Positions 11,461 through 23,710 of a stretch of DNA of 64,000 nucleotides are shown here, one piece after another. Below the pieces are notes generated by a model. It was given only the letters and a program-made list of their open reading frames with translations, had not been told where the DNA came from and ran no database searches. A program made the translations under genes and the position numbers. Position 1 is the stretch's first letter. Each line of letters begins with the position of its first letter. This stretch comes from Acestrorhynchus altus (taxonomy: Eukaryota; Chordata; Actinopteri; Characiformes; Acestrorhynchidae), in contig CM067507.1 of assembly GCA_034509495.1 (NCBI GenBank), positions 11,022,997 to 11,086,996 on the forward strand, read 5' to 3'.

Positions 11461-12755
11461 CATTTACATTTATGGCATTTAGCAGACGCCCTTTTGCTGT
11501 TCACTCAGAGAATATCCTTAGCTAGTAGACAAGGCTAGAATCTAGAGATTCCTCACACTTAGATCCTGTTGAACACATATGTCTTCATGGAGTTAAATAC
11601 TCCTGAAACAGATGAGTCTTCAGTCTGCGTATGACAACAGTGAGGGACACAGCTGTCCAAACCCCCAGGGGAAGTTCATTCCACCATTTTTGTGCCAGAA
11701 CAGAAAAGAGTTTGGATGCATGTTTGTGTTTGTCCTTGTGTTTTGAGGAATGGTGGGTCAAGCCATGTTGCACTTGAAGCTCGAAGGGATCTTGATACAG
11801 CTTGAGTTTTAACCATTACCACCATGAATGGAGGAGCAGGTCCATTTTTGGCTTTCTGGGTCAGCATCAAGGTTTTGAAGCTGATACGGGCAGCTACAGG
11901 GAGCCAATGAAGGGAATGCAGACTGAATTTAGGAACATTGTAGATGAGTTGCAATTGTCTGATGGTCCACATAGGAAGGCCAGCTAGCAGGGAGTTGCAG
12001 TGGTCTAGTCTTGAAATGACAAGAGACTGAACAAGCATCTGAGTGGCCTCTCTAGACAGAAAAGGTCAAATTCTCCTGATGTTGTAAAGGAGAAATCTAT
12101 ATGACCGAGTCAGGTTTGCAGCATGCAACGATAACTGGTCATCCATTACTACACCAAGGCTCCGTGCTTCAGCAGATGAAGTGACCAGTGAGTTCTCAAG
12201 GTAAATGGTAAGATCAGTGTGAGGACCAGTGCTTCCAGGAATGAATAGTAGTTTGGTCTTGCTGGGATTGAGTTTGAGGTGATGGGCTGCCATCCATGAT
12301 GAGACATCAGAGAGGCAAGCTGAGATACGGGTTGAGACCTGAGTGTCTTCGGCATAGCAGTGATAAGTAAACCCATGAGAAGATATTACTTTACCAAGAG
12401 AAGAAGAAAAGAGAAGACGACCAAGGACTGAGCCTTGTGGAACACCGGTGGAGAGTCTTGCATGGAGTTGTGTCTCCCTGCAATGTGACCTGGTAAGAAA
12501 GCTCTTCCAGGTATGATGCAATCCATTGCAATGCAGAACTGGTGATTCCAAGGCTACTGAGGAGAGACAGGAGGATCTTGTGGTCTACTGTGTCAAAGGC
12601 TGCAGTGAGGTCGAGGAGAATTACAACAGATGAGAGTTTGGCTGATCTTGCAGCATGGAGTTTTTCAGTGACAGCAATGAGAGCAGTTTCTGTTGAGTGT
12701 GTCGGTTTGAAGCCAGATTGGTTTGGTTACTGTAAATTGTTCTGGTTGAGAAAGC
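11461..12755 (-). mobile_element. Second L2-like LINE, 5'-truncated and degraded
   Basis: On the minus strand, 12551-12066 encodes GVPQGSVLGRLLF and a YAEDTQ box (YADDTQ in active relatives; the first Asp of the pair is Glu), then SSWMAAHHLKLNPSKTKLLF. The 12038-11585 region, in two overlapping frames, encodes LVISRLDHCNSLLAGLP, LHSLHWLPVAARISFK and FSVLAQKWWNELPLGV. Frames change several times, so it is inactive. The 3' end at 11461-11495 is the CATTTATGGCATTTAGCAGA tail. It is a different family from the LINE at 2474-4288. Confidence 0.75.
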
Positions 12756-14139
12756 AAGATAGAATAAAAACAATAATAATGGTAAAAAAATTGTACAAAA
12801 AAAGGCATACAAATGTATTAAAAATATTTCTCAGCAGACGGCATTTGCGCTGATATCCATGCCCCAGACTCACCCAAAGACCCCTCTGAAAAATAGTTAT
12901 GTTCATTACAACTAACATTCAAGTATAAGAAGTACAATGTAATATGTTTAGTTAAATGTGTGTTTCTGTTTTATAATAACATTTTTGACTGTAACACCCA
13001 TCACCAATCTGCCAGCCTAGCAGTTCAGACCTGTGATCCCCAGGGCCTAGATATTTGCACTGTTCTGAAGAGTTGGCATCAAGCACAATTTTCAAAAAAT
13101 CCCAAAATATGTGATAACAGTCTTGTCAAATGTTCATATCACATCAGAGCAGACATTCAGGGTGCAGAACTTAAAAAAAAGAGGAAAATAGACTTCAGTC
13201 AAGGCTGATTTAGTCTATGCCCAATTAGACATTAGTCTTGCAGTAGCATGCCTGCCTAACATTGCCTTCAGCTCAGGCATACAGCACAGGTAGTATCAAG
13301 TCCAGCACTCTACTTCATGCATAGAGCTTTTTGCTGTGAAACACTAATTTAGACTGCATTACTTTGTAGCACTTGTAACATTTGTTTCTGTCTGTTCTGC
13401 ATCTGAAGAAATTAGAGGGGTGCGAACAATTTTGTAGAATGGCCAGTGATCCTGCACACACACAAATTCAAGTGTTGAAAACAGGATAATTGCTTCCTGC
13501 TGTCTTTTTTCTCAAGTACTGGATGATAAATCTTGACTGACCCTAAGTCGGATGTTTTCTGCCTTGTCAGGTCTGCTTTCCGTCTCCTGGCACATCCTCA
13601 AGGGATCCATGAGCACAAAACTGTAGCTGTATCAATCTGCATAAATTGAGATTAGGCTTGCCTTGAAGTGAGCAATAAAACTCCAGATGATGACATCACT
13701 TCCAGCTAAGTTTACCAAATCAGTTCTTGGGAACTCATAGCTATCTATCCACATGTATCCATATGTGAATTCATTAATTGTCTTAAAATATTTAGATACT
13801 ACTTCAGCTGCTTTGAGTTCCACCTGTTGAAGTGTTTAGTGTTTGCAAGCACACAGTTTGTATGGTTTACATAGAAAATTTTAACTTCTGAATCAACTGT
13901 ATATCAGCTGTTCAATGTTTGAGTGGCATTTGCCATACAGAGTTGATCAACCAACACCAGTACCTTAACTTAGTAAGAGTCTTACAGCTGAATGCAATCA
14001 CATTCTCTCACCAATATTCCACCAATAATGTACAGGCTTTTCAGAAGACTAGAGGCTGCAGAAAAGAAGTTCTCAATCAATAGCCTTGGTTGAAGGAAAA
14101 AATATTAAATGTGTATCTATGTTCAAACTTTGGCACACA
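12756..14139. other. No gene seen
   Basis: Non-coding, AT-rich. Around 13420-13460 a short GAGGGGTGCGAACAATTTTG piece resembles a transposon end but is too short to assign. Confidence 0.5.
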
Positions 14140-14490
14140 TACAGTACTGCTTGAAAGTTTGTGAATTTTCTATATTTCTGCATAAAGTTTATCTGAAAAT
14201 GTTTTCACTTCAGGTTATCTGTGAGTGGCAAAAGAATGTGAACATTTAGCATTTGCAGATAATTTGAAATTATCTTATCAGGCTGGAAAATTTACAAAAC
14301 CATTTGTTCTTTGGGAAGGTCACAACAGATACTGAAAGCAGAGGGTCACATACCCTTTTGTTGGTTAATCACATATATGTAAAATTGGATCATTTTTTGT
14401 TCTATTACGTTTAGGACTTCTTTGAATCTGAGGAAGTTAATATTTATATTAGTATATATTAGTAAATATTTGGAGAAATATAAAAATCCC
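14140..14490. mobile_element. Non-autonomous DNA transposon fragment
   Basis: It contains TACTGCTTGAAAGTTTGTGA followed by TTTTCTATATTTCTGCATAA and later GGTCACAACAGATACTGAAA, blocks that I associate with a dispersed Tc1-type element of fish. No coding capacity. Confidence 0.4.
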
Positions 14491-15959
14491 ATGTTTAAAA
14501 AAGCAGCATGCTACACTCTTTAAAATAAATGTACTTCAAATGGTTGTTTGAGTGATCAGAAGAACCACATTTGACTATGACCCATCTGTGGCTTACCCTC
14601 TTTGTGGAGTGTGTTGATTATCATCTTATGGACAACTGTCAGGTCAGTAGTCATCTCCATGACTGTGGTTGCAAGTGCTGAACTAGACACAGTATTTATT
14701 ATTAACTGAAACTCAAAATGAAATATTCTAATAATCTGAGAAATAGAACAGTAGCAGAAAATCTGCTCAACAGTTACAATATATGAAACATAGCATGTCA
14801 CATGTAGTGAATATAACATGAATGACAATTTTTTAAATAAAAATTCAGAAAAATACACTTTTTCACAATACTCCTTAATGTGCAAAACAATAATTTAAGC
14901 AGCTTCAAGGAGTTTTATGGAATTATTGAGACCTTCATGGATATCTTACATTTTGGTATATAGTGCAAATGACAGGCTGGTAAACCATATGAAGTAAATA
15001 TGATCCAAGTATGTCTCTGTGACCAGATGTGCAACACTATGAAGGAGCTTCCTCTTTAACCACCCAACTCCCTAACTGATGATAAATATGATGGACAGAC
15101 ACTGCTGCAACCTCCTACTAACAGGATTTGGGGCTGCAACAACCTAAATCTAAGAATGTTGGCAGCCCTGGTGTAACTTCCATGCATGTGCAAAGATAAC
15201 AACTTGAGGCAACAAATAAGTTGACATTGTGCCCTACAGACAAGTGGAGAAGCCAAAAGAGGCCCACCCCTGAATTCTCCAACCCATCAACCCCATTCAT
15301 TCATCTTTCAGCAGATTGTCTCACTGTGAAGCTGATGTGTTCCAGCTTGCACCATGCTTTAATCTTCTTCCACAGAACTGTTTTTCCACAGTGAGCAGAA
15401 ACATGTGTTTAATGTGTTATTATACACAAAATTGCATTACTGCCTGTCGAACATTCAGAACAATATTGTTGCCATTTTGTTGACTCTGGGTGCTAAAATG
15501 CTACATGAAACCCAATTCCCAAAAGTTCCCTACAGTATAAAATGTATTTATGATTATAGAATTACTGCTCCTAACATGATTCATCATATGAAAGGCAAAT
15601 ATCCTGTTTCATGATTATTTGCAGCAAGATTATCTGTTAACTTCCATATTTCTGCTAAAGCGTCATTAACTTCACTTAATCAACTCAAGGGAGGACTCAT
15701 ACAGATAGAGCCAACTTGATCATTCATCAGAAACAAGCAGAGTAAATTAAAAAACTCATTTTAAAAAAATCTTAAGGAGCTTTAATGTATTATTTCTTGT
15801 TTGTCATTTAGATGTTCATTTGTCCTTTCTTTCTCTCTTTCACTATCTTTTCTGCAATAAATTACACTCACTGACACACCAAGATGGGGTTGTTGGAATT
15901 GAAAAACATTCCTGGAGAGCCATTACTATGTGTGGGTGAGCATTATCCTGCTGAGTAAA
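14491..15959. other. No gene seen
   Basis: Non-coding. 14556-14885 (minus) and neighbouring open frames are unrecognised AT-rich chance frames. About 15870-15960 carries a short transposon-like segment (AACATTCCTGGAGAGCCATT) just before the next Tc1 fragment. Confidence 0.5.
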
Positions 15960-16371
15960 CTTGTTACCTGAATAAAAGATACCTATCCACACACTTAGTC
16001 AATCATACTCCAACCTCTCCACTATGGCCAAGACCAAAGAGTTGTCTAAGGACACCAGGGACAAAATTGTAAACCTGCACAAGGCTGGGATGGGCTACAC
16101 AACAATAGGCAAGCAGCTTTATGAGAAGGCAACAACTGTTGGTTAAGCTTTTTGAAAATGGAAGAAACACAAGATGACTGTCAATTTTCATGTATTGGTC
16201 ATCAAGCATGATCTTAATTACCTTAGGATAATTTTACAAAAGGTCAGGAATCAGACCAGAACTACTCGGGAGGACCTTGTCAATGACCTGAAAAGATCTG
16301 GGACCACAGTTTCATGGAATACTGTTAGTAATTTACTTTGCCATCATGGATTAAAATCCTGCAGGGCATGC
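15960..16371 (+). mobile_element. Tc1-like transposon, 5' part with transposase N-terminus remnant
   Basis: It opens with the CTCCAACCTCTCCACTATGG segment containing the ATG of a Tc1-like transposase (MAKTKELS...), then GACACCAGGGACAAAATTGT (helix-turn-helix coding) and CAGGACCTTGTCAATGACC-like sequence. The frame is broken by indels and stops. It is joined abruptly at about 16371 to a second element of a different family. Confidence 0.7.
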
Positions 16372-17605
16372 AACCTGTATTCAATTGAATACACTACAAA
16401 AGTTGAGGAATAATCAAAAAACACCTTTTTGGAACATTCCACAGGTGAACAGGTTAATTGGAAACATGTGAGTGTCATTACTGGGTATAAAGGGAGCATC
16501 CCCAAGAGGATCAGCAGTTCACAAGCAAGGATGGGGTGAGGTTCACCATTTTGTGAACAACTGTGAGCAAATAGTCCAGTAGTTTAAGAGCAACATGTCT
16601 CAATGTGCAAATGCAAGGAATTTAGGAATTTCATCATTTACAGTCCAAACAATCATCAAAAGATTCAGAGAATCTTTACAAATCTCTGCAAGTAAGTGGC
16701 AAAGCTGAAAATCAACACTGAATTCCTGTGACCTTCGATTCCCTCAGACGGCACTGCATTAAAAACTGACATCATTCTGTACAGATATTCCCACTCGGGC
16801 TCAGGAACACTTCAGAAAAACTTTGTCAGATCCATCTACAAGTGCAAGTTAAAATTCTACCATGCAAAGCAAAAGCCATATATCAACAACACCCAGAAAG
16901 CTGTTCGTGAAAGTGTCCTGTGGTCTGACGAGTTAAACATTTCAATTTGTTTTTTGAAATCATGGATACCGTGTCCTCCGGGCCACATAAGACAAGGACT
17001 GTCCATATTGTTATCAGCACAAAGTTCAAAAGCCAGCATCTCTTATGGAAGGGGGCTATGTTAGTGTCCATGCCATGGGTAACTTGCACCGCTGTGAAGT
17101 CACCTTTAATGATGAAAAGGTTTTGGAGCATCCATCCAAGCAACATCTTCTGCAGGGACGTCCTGGCTTATTTCAGCAAGAGAATGTCAAGCCACATTCT
17201 GCAGGTTTTACAACAGCGTGGCTTTGTAGTAAAAGAGTGAGGGTACTAGACTGGCCTGCCTGCAGTTCAGACCTGTCTCCAATTCAAAATGTGTGGCAGC
17301 TTTCAAGCAAGAATGGGAAAGAATCCTACATACAAAGTTTTAAAAATTAGTGTCTTCAGTTCCCAAACGTTTGAGTGTTGTTAAAAGGAAAGGTGACACA
17401 ATGGTAAACGTTGCCGTTTGGAACGTTGCAGGCATCAAATTCAAAATGAGTGAATATTTGCAAGGTTATCCATTTGAACACTAAATATCTTGTCATTGTA
17501 GTGTATTCAATTGAATATAAGTTGAAAAAGATTTGCAGATCATTGTATTTTTTTAATTTTTTTTATACAACGTCCCAACTTCACTGGAATTGGAGATGCA
17601 GCTTT
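16372..17605 (+). mobile_element. Tc1/mariner (IS630-type) transposon, nearly full but decayed
   Basis: The left part has ATTCAATTGAATACACTACA and the right part has its mirror (GTAGTGTATTCAATTGAATA) plus the terminal ACGTCCCAACTTCACTGGAA. In between, broken frames encode NVKPHSAGFTTAWLCSKRV and the DDE-region block LDWPACSSDLSPIQNVW, in which the usual final acidic residue (SPIEN) reads Gln. The extreme left terminal repeat is missing where the element abuts the Tc1 fragment at 15960-16371. Confidence 0.7.
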
Positions 17606-18275
17606 TTTGATGTTAAGCCTTAAAAGACCTTGTTGTAGGACTTTTGAGTGGCATTGCATGTTTAAATACTTTTGAAAGCAGAATGACAGATGTTGGCAAA
17701 TCACAACACTACTTTCGGTAATTCACCTAGAGCAGTGTAAAACATTGCTAAAATGTGTTCATGTAATTGCATTTTCACTGATTTGCATATGAGAAACATA
17801 GCTTGAAGTCATCACCATAAATATCAAAATGACAGATTAATCCGTTTATAAAGGTGAGCTATGCATTTTCAGCACTGAACATGCCTTTCTGCCCTTTCCC
17901 AGCAAACCACACCTCCTGCCCTAGGATAAGGATGTACTATCCTACCTCATTCACTGCAACTGGCATGTAGATCCTCACTTTTCATGCACCAAGAATGGCT
18001 TGTAGCTCATGATCTACTAGCCAGCCCCTGAAGGTGTGGTTTGTTGGAATGCAGGTGGGGAAAAAACAGGCTGCAGGTGGGAATGGTACACACCTGAATG
18101 CATGGAAAAGCACAATGAGGACATTATTTTGTTTCAGTTTAAGGTGAGAGATCACAAACCTTCAAGTGACTCTCAATGACAGGTAGGCTATCGCAGTAAA
18201 CTGCTGTTATTGGTTATTGTAAACAAGACATCAGCCCTCAAGTTGCTGAATTTGCTAAATCTTTTGTGTTCTTAG
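17606..18275. other. Intergenic / possible 5' non-coding part of the collagen gene
   Basis: No coding signal. A strong splice-acceptor-like site (TTTTGTGTTCTTAG) ends at 18275, 35 bases before the collagen ATG. This suggests an upstream non-coding first exon that I cannot locate. Confidence 0.4.
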
Positions 18276-18310
18276 ATTTTGTGTGACCTGCGTGTCTTCT
18301 GACCTTGAGA

Positions 18311-18401
18311 ATGAGGCTGATCAGCGTTGTCCTCCTGCTTTCTTCAGTCTGCAGTGCATGGTCTCAGCAGTGCAACAAAACCACTGGAAGATCTTACCGT
18401 G
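18311..18401 (+). CDS. col6a1-like coding exon 1: signal peptide
   Basis: The ATG at 18311 is followed by a hydrophobic LISVVLLLSSVCSA core and a likely cleavage after Ala16. The mature start has Cys21 and a potential N-glycosylation site (Asn-Lys-Thr, residues 22-24). An upstream in-frame TTG codon two codons earlier is not a plausible start. The exon ends in phase 1 (CGT G|GTAGG), completed by AC of exon 2 to give Asp31. Confidence 0.85.
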
Positions 18402-21400
18402 GTAGGAATTCTGTGCATGTTAAAGGCCAAAGACTTCATTATAATGTCACTGCCATGCAGAAACCTTGTATCTCCATTTTTGCTGTTACTCACATTTTGA
18501 AATGATATAAATCTGGCAAAAAGACTTGTTACGCTCATTGTAAGTTAAGAAGGATCCTGTATAGAAGTTTTTGATTCAACATTGAAGAAATATTGCGCAA
18601 TATGTATTACTGGGGTTGGAAATTTGTTGTTGCTTTGTTGCTTGAGAAAAAGAACATACTTTTACTTATTGGAAGTTTTTCAAATTTCTAGTTTCTCTCC
18701 TGTAAGTCAATTGCTGTGCATGAATTAATTTACTTTTTTTATTTCTGAATATGTGATACCTAAGTCTAGGATACCTGAGAAAATTCTGCTTCCCTTTTTA
18801 TTGACTAAACATTAGAACAATATTCATACTTTCAAATGAAGAACAGTTTCTTTGCATGTTTTACACTCTTCAACATACTGGCAAATTCACTGTGAAGATG
18901 AGAAGACTTTGCTTGTAACATATTTAGGTACTGCAAATATTCTTTTAGGAGACATCACCATGTATACCATCATTAAAACAGACAAAAATAAACTTTATCT
19001 TTAACAGCCTTTTCCATCTTTTAGTTACTTGTTGTGTAGTCATGCTGTCTTTGAGTGTAAGCTTCCACACTAAGGTAAATCTCTGCTAATTCTATTATTA
19101 CTATTTTATTATGTAATAATATATTTGGTGTGATGTTACTATATAAGCTACATAAGGTCATCCCTCCTTAGAACTCCTCTGATAAAATGAAATTAAATGA
19201 AATTAAATGTATTCATATTTTCATTAACATCATAAAAAATTGTGTTTTACCCTAGGGTAATGATTCTCCTCCATGATATCCTAGTTTTTAATTTCTTAAT
19301 TTCTTAATTACTTTTGAAAAATGTACAGATTACAGATGATTGACACATTATTAAGTATGGGTAGTCCACTATAGACGTTATGACTATACAACAATGAGAA
19401 CATATTGGGATAAAAAAAGCAAAATATAATTTATAATTTATTATAATTTACTTATTTGCATGTAAATTGTAGTACTGGAGGTGTCAAATGCTTTATTACT
19501 TTATCATTATGCAGTAACATGTTACAATGTTCCTTATTCGCTAGAACTCAGGAACTCCTGGCTATGATTACCAGCATGGGTAAATGGGGAGAAAAACTAA
19601 AGTTTGCTCCATCACTAAAGGCAAGGAATCTTGCACAGTGGGATTTTGCCTCATTTCCAAGGAAACAGACCAGTTCCACAGGCTCTGGAATTCTGTGGAA
19701 ATGTGAGAGAATTCTCAACACAGAACATTTCCAAGGAAACAAACCAGGGGTACTGGGGTTTTCACAAGAGCAGCGGTTGTCAGTAAGTTAGATATAAGAA
19801 GCCAAAAGGGTTGCCATGTGGTAATGTTTTCAGTCGTGGTTTGCTAGTGTGAGGGTATAAGCCTTTCAAATTGGAAAGGAAGCACAATTCCTTTGGCAGA
19901 GATTATGCCTTTACAGAAAGCTAGTGGACTGATTTCAGTGCTGCTATTGAGCACATTTTGAGATTACAGATCTCAAGGAAGCAGCAGTGTTTTGAAAATT
20001 TTGTTCAGGCATTAAAGTATATGAAGTTTTACCAGCAAGTATAGAGTCTGTCTGTCTAATACAACCTGATTCTGGCAAAACACATGATATCTTGTTTTGG
20101 CTTCTCTAAGACATTACCAGGGTTTACCAGAATAATATAGAGCCGAGTGACTGTCATGTAACAAGAGTATATTTTGTTAAAAACAACCCCCTCCACAAAG
20201 ATGAACGAAATTTTATATCACTGTTTGTCCCCCTTGCTGCTCTAACAGCCTCTACTCTGCAGGAAGGCTTTACACAAGATGTTGGAACATTGTTGTAAGA
20301 ATGTTATAATATTTAACCACAAGAACAGTGAGAACGAGTACTGATGAGATGTGAACTTGGTTTCAGAAGGGCAGTGAACCTGGTCAATTTTGAGAATGTG
20401 CCAGAGTTCTTTGGAAAACCAGATGTTTTCATCAGAATTCTATCCAATCACTTGTTTGGAAACTGGAAAACATTTTAACATATGGTGTTTTTCTGAATTC
20501 TGCAATGATTCTCACTAAGCAGTTTATAAAGAAAATCATGAGTATTAACCTAAGCAGCTTCATGCAAGTATTGGAATTTGTTGCTCCTGGGTTCCCTCTA
20601 CAGTCAGGTAGTGTGATTTGCATTTTTAAAATATAGGCTTTCACATGCATTTCTGGACAGGCTGACAGATACAGAACCAACTTGAAATGCTGTACAGGAT
20701 TTACATGACAGGATTACACTGTATTATGCAGTTCTTAGGAGAAATTTGATTCCTCCTTCACCAGAGTTACATAGTGCAGTGAGCAGCATGAGGAGCCCGG
20801 AGTAGCAGTGATAAAGATACTATTTTCCCTATTGCAAGTTTTTGGAGCATGACAGTAATACTGAAGCTGTCATTTAAGGTAAATAATGAAGATGCACGCC
20901 CTGTTAAAATGTATATGTAGTTTTGAGAAAATATGTAGCTTGCAGATGTTTACAGTGCAGTATATCGAGTATAGTATAGTTAAGTGCAATGCTTAGTTGG
21001 TTGTTTTATATAATATTCTTAAATCATTCCAGGGCATTGCTGTTAGCTTAGCATTAACACACTTCAGGGCCTGAACTGAAGCCAATGCCTGTCTGGACAC
21101 CCTGGGGACTGGTTTGAAAACCACTGATATGAAGCACACCTCTATATCTTGTTTCTGTTTTTCCTCAGACTGCCCTGTGGATGTGTATGTTGTATTAGAC
21201 ACCTCGGAAAGCGTGGCTTTACGTGCCAAACCCTATGGCTCTCTGGTGGACAAGATCAAGAAATTTACCCTTGACTTTGTGGATCAGCTTTACAGCAGGT
21301 ATATATCTCATAAAAAGTCATTTTACCAAGACAGAAGCAGACACAGAAATGTACTGTATTTCTTTGTTCCTTTTCCCACTGATTTCACTCTTGCTTGTTC

Positions 21401-22176
21401 TGTGCTCACACAACTTTCTGTTGTTCTTGGTGTCACAGTGAGTTTGTGTTTGATGAACCGTGAACCGTTACATCCAGAAAAAACAGGAATCATGTGGACA
21501 TATGAGAGAATTTCCCAGAACTGAATTTGATTCAGGTCAGAGCTCAAGTCCACAGACAGTGGACACATTTACTGTTTCTGTGGAAAAGTCTCTTACAGAA
21601 TCACTTACTGACTGAGTGATCTAATATAAGATCCACTAAGTTCACCAAATATGAAATAGTATTTTGACATGATGCTCACATATTTATAATTATCACTTTG
21701 TAACAAGTGAAATAATTTACTAAACACAGTACCTATTTATGTAAACCTACGTTTCTTTAATTTTTCATATAACCGCCTTACTACTACTACTACTACTACT
21801 ACTACTATTATTACTAAAATAAATAAATAATGAATTTTAAATAAAAGGTGCTGATAGACCCACTGTGTTTGCACAATGGGGAATTTCTCCTCTGCATTTA
21901 ACCCATCCACATACAGTGATACACACACGTACACACATGTGAATTCACACACCAGGGGGCAGTGAGCACACACGCCCAGAGCGGTGGGCAGCCCTTTGGC
22001 GCTTGGGGATCAGCTGTGGAGTTAAGTGCCTTGCTCAAGGGCTCTTCAGTCATGCCCTGCAATTTCATGGTTTTGATCTGGCAACCTTACAGTCACAAGG
22101 CTGGATCTCTAACCATCAGGTCACGGCTGCCCCATACTACTACTTCTACTATTATAACTAACTAAAATAATGTAAT

Positions 22177-22260
<84 letters not shown>

Positions 22261-23637
22261 CTAATAGTATGTCAGTGCTAATGAGTAGTAATAATATTAC
22301 TAGTACTAATAATAATTGTTAATAGTAACAGTACTAGGAACAATAGTTAGCAGTAGCACTAGCACTAGTAGTTGTAGTAATAGCACAAGCAGTAGAAATA
22401 GTTGAAAAAACATTTTTACCAGTGGCTAGTAAAAAGTCTGAAAGGATGTCTTCCATATGTAAGCGTTTTCATTTATTCTTCCAAATCCCCCAACAAATGT
22501 CTGAGAACCATGTGATGTTCCAAAAGACTTCTCCACAGGAGGTTTTTGGAACATGAAATAAGCAAGCGAGGTCATCAGTATTCAGTGCCAGAACAATGTT
22601 TTTGGCCTAGTGGAGGGCTGTGCTGTTTCCTGTCAGTGTTTGTCATGAACAGAGCATATTTTATTTTACATTTCTCAGGTTTATGCAGTGTTTTCTTCAT
22701 AAAACATGTATCACATAAGAACATCTGTCTTTATTCTGCCACTCTGACTAGCGGCACTTAAACCTGCTTTAAAAGTTCCAAAGTTACAAGTGGTCATAGG
22801 ATTTATGGGTTTGCTTAAAATCCATAAAAAGAATATAATACAATGTGACCATGTTACTATGCCAGACATCACATACTAAAACCCAAATCTCTTCACAAAA
22901 TACATTGACAAGTCAGAGACAGTCAGCAGCTCTCAGCAGCTCTCCATTACTGTATTAAGATCAGAACTGGACCACCAACTCATATGTGGTTTGTAGTTTA
23001 CTCTAAGAAGGCAATCAAGACCAACACTATATAGCAAATGTCCACTTCTTATGGAAGAATGCATATCTATAATCTCTACAAAAATCTTTCCTACCGGCCA
23101 AACTGTGACCACACGTTACATAGTTTACAGTGTTAAAAATTGTGCTTGAAGCCATGAAATAATCAAATCCATTCCACCACTTCTGACAATCATGTTGCAA
23201 CAGTGATTTTTTTGCCAAAATGTCACCCTGTCAATATTACTATGTATCAGAAAAATATTGACTAAACCACAAATTGCCTGAAACATTATCAACACCCAAA
23301 TCAATTTTTGAAACCCTCCCATCGAGTCAAAGCACAATATTTAAATGCATAATCTAGAGACACAACATGAACTATTCCCTGCATGCAAAAATCCAGATCA
23401 CTATATAGAAATCTATTATAGTGAAAAGAACTAGACACACAAGAGAATGATTTCAAACTACACTCATGTGTGTAATGCATCTGAGATTGCATTGCAAAAA
23501 CAATCAATCATCTGTCTTCCTAAGAGAAGCTACGTGCAATTCTGAGTGTATTTTCTGTACTATGCCTTACGACTACTCAAAAAAAATGCAAAATAGCACA
23601 CCAAACAGGGCACAGTAGTTTATAAAATCATCATCTC

Positions 23638-23710
<73 letters not shown>

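Noticed and set aside
14556..14885. 109-codon frame on the minus strand
   Set aside because: AT-rich, unrecognised, and no conserved motif.
19456..19791. Possible extra collagen exon in intron 1
   Set aside because: No Gly-X-Y periodicity. The signal-peptide exon joins exon 2 in frame and matches the known gene plan without it.
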